Source: Alphaproteobacteria bacterium (GTDB lineage Bacteria > Pseudomonadota > Alphaproteobacteria > UBA9219). Taken from it: DNA of 6,827 nucleotides. The notes below the pieces were generated by a model that saw nothing but the letters and a program-made list of their open reading frames with translations, was not told the DNA's origin and made no database searches. A program made the translations under genes and the position numbers. Numbering within the stretch: position 1 is the stretch's first letter; the number at the start of each line of letters is the position of its first letter. This document shows positions 6,301 to 6,827 of this stretch, piece after piece. Where the stretch lies: NCBI GenBank assembly GCA_028716765.1, contig JAQUPC010000111.1, positions 1 through 6,827 of the forward strand, read 5' to 3'.

Positions 6301-6827
6301 TCAACGCGCCATCGCCATCGAGCGCTCCGAGATCGAACGCCTCGCCAAAGACCGCGACGACGAACGCGCCATCCTTGAGCGCAGCTTCTTCAACCGTTTG
6401 CGCGAGCTTTTGCTGGGCCAGAAGTCCGTGTCGGGTCCGAAGAACTTCCCGGCCGGAAAGGTCGTTACGGAAGAGCTGCTCGAGGATTACACGCGCGGCC
6501 AGTGGCGCCAGATCAGCGTTAAGAACGACAAAGTGATGGAGCAGATCGAAAGCTCCAACAAGATGTTCGACGACCAGATCACGGCCCTCAAAAAGCGGTT
6601 CGAAGACAAAGTCTCGAAGCTTCAACGCGGCGACGAATTGCCGCCGGGAGTCATGAAGCTCGTCAAGGTGTTCGTGGCGGTAAAGCGCAAGCTGCAACCG
6701 GGCGACAAAATGGCGGGACGTCACGGCAACAAAGGCGTCGTGTCGCGCATTTTGCCGTTGGAGGATATGCCTCATCTGCCGGACGGCACGCAGGTCGATA
6801 TCGTGCTCAACCCGCTTGGCGTGCCTA
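3353..6827 (+). CDS. rpoB: DNA-directed RNA polymerase subunit beta (3' end outside window)
   Basis: RpoB forms, with RpoC, the catalytic core of RNA polymerase. The frame is open for 1158 codons to the window edge, ending at [11 protein letters not shown]. By comparison with E. coli numbering roughly 240 C-terminal residues are missing. The ATG at 3353 follows GAGAGG (3342-3347) by five bases. Residues 152-164 read [13 protein letters not shown], part of the N-terminal rifampicin site. The main rifampicin cluster starts at G549 ([17 protein letters not shown]), with D558, H568 and S573 at the positions of E. coli D516, H526 and S531; all are the sensitive-type residues. T560 replaces E. coli N518, as I recall in other alphaproteobacteria. 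[10 protein letters not shown] and [11 protein letters not shown] mark the core. A charged coiled-coil insertion spans about 990-1090. [13 protein letters not shown] (1117-1129) carries the active-site lysines K1119 and K1127. rpoC is expected downstream. Confidence 0.98.
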   Translation, partial: MAQNVPVVALGKSFTGRNKIRKSFGRIPEVAEMPNLIEVQRRSYENFLQMDVPHAQRQRMGLQEVLSAAFPIKDFAERAVLDFVGYELEQPKYDVEECQQRGMTYAAPLKVTLRLTVFDVDETTGVKSIRDIKEQDVYMGDMPLMTANGTFVINGTERVIVSQMHRSPGVFFDHDKGKSHSSGKYLFAARIIPYRGSWLDFEFDAKDLVYVRIDRRRKLPVTTLLYALESSETEKLRARRSKDGKPLALHEIQGMSKEEILASFYETITYKRVKNGWTTVFNPDRMKGQKLLTDLLDAKNGKVVVEAGTKMTPRLAAKLIEKGLKEVLVKAEELVGQYLASDMIDEKTGTVLFEAGDELNMTLIELLEESGIKEMPVLAIDHINVGPYIRNTLAADKNATREDALIDIYRVMRPGEPPTVESAEGLFYGMFFDKERYDLSPVGRVKMNARLGFKTDDQLRVLRKEDILKILRILVDLKDGRGEIDDIDHLGNRRVRSVGELMENQYRLGLLRMERAIRERMSSIEIDTVMPHDLINAKPAAAVVREFFGSSQLSQFMDQTNPLSEITHKRRVSALGPGGLTRERAGFEVRDVHPTHYGRICPIETPEGPNIGLINSLATYARVNQYGFIESPYRRVKNAKVTAEVVYLSAMEEGQYTIAQANAEMDKNGKFANETVIARKGGENIVAPVETVDFIDVSPKQIVSVAAALIPFLENDDANRALMGSNMQRQAVPLLRNDAPLVGTGMEGIVARDSGVAIAAKRSGMVDQVDATRIVIRATEDADAAAPGVDIYSMLKFQRSNQSTCITQRPIVRVGDVVKKGDIIADGPSTDMGELALGRNVLVAFMPWNGYNFEDSILISERIVSEDVFSSIHIEEFEVMARDTKLGQEEITRDIPNVGEEALKNLDEAGIVYIGAEVNPGDILIGKVTPKGESPMTPEEKLLRAIFGEKAADVRDTSLRLPPGVTGTIVEVRVFSRRGVEKDQRAIAIERSEIERLAKDRDDERAILERSFFNRLRELLLGQKSVSGPKNFPAGKVVTEELLEDYTRGQWRQISVKNDKVMEQIESSNKMFDDQITALKKRFEDKVSKLQRGDELPPGVMKLVKVFVAVKRKLQPGDKMAGRHGNKGVVSRILPLEDMPHLPDGTQVDIVLNPLGVP

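Noticed and set aside
4763..6775. A 670-residue open frame on the minus strand
   Set aside because: It lies entirely opposite rpoB; its His/Arg/Val/Asp-rich composition is the usual by-product of the high-GC codon pattern of the real gene.

Overview
The window is chromosomal DNA from an alphaproteobacterium and carries the ribosomal stalk / RNA polymerase locus. The best evidence is RpoB. Its sequence follows the alphaproteobacterial pattern through the rifampicin region (for example [16 protein letters not shown] and [19 protein letters not shown]). RplJ and RplL have the usual lengths of 172 and 123 residues. The genus cannot be settled from what is visible; an uncultured or little-studied lineage is plausible.

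Layout, left to right. (1) Positions 1-298 are the rplJ leader: a likely L10 autoregulatory leader at the left edge, then a composite palindromic REP-like element (153-258). (2) rplJ (299-817) and rplL (862-1233) are co-oriented, 44 bases apart, each with a good ribosome binding site. (3) Positions 1232-1371 hold a three-hairpin palindromic array starting at the rplL stop codon, followed by a strong intrinsic terminator (1386-1417). (4) A two-gene accessory island follows. It has an unrecognised 291-residue protein with a cysteine-rich C-terminus (1502-2377, +) and a convergent VOC/glyoxalase-fold protein ending in four cysteines (2833-2414, -). A 9-bp hairpin terminator lies between them. (5) A 471-base AT-rich spacer (2882-3352) has no convincing gene, but it carries several short inverted repeats and a REP-like hairpin just before rpoB. 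(6) rpoB starts at 3353 and runs off the right edge after 1158 codons.

rplJ and rplL build the L10-L7/L12 stalk that recruits translation factors, and rpoB encodes the catalytic beta subunit of RNA polymerase. In most bacteria rplJL and rpoBC are neighbours in one transcription unit. Here about 2.1 kb and a strong terminator separate rplL from rpoB, so rpoB probably relies on its own promoter in the AT-rich spacer. The island genes have no visible link to translation or transcription. Their base composition and the palindromic repeats around them suggest acquisition or rearrangement in the rplL-rpoB gap. The orphan gene, the cysteine tails and the palindromic repeats are the parts most worth a second look; no complete new system can be demonstrated from this window alone.
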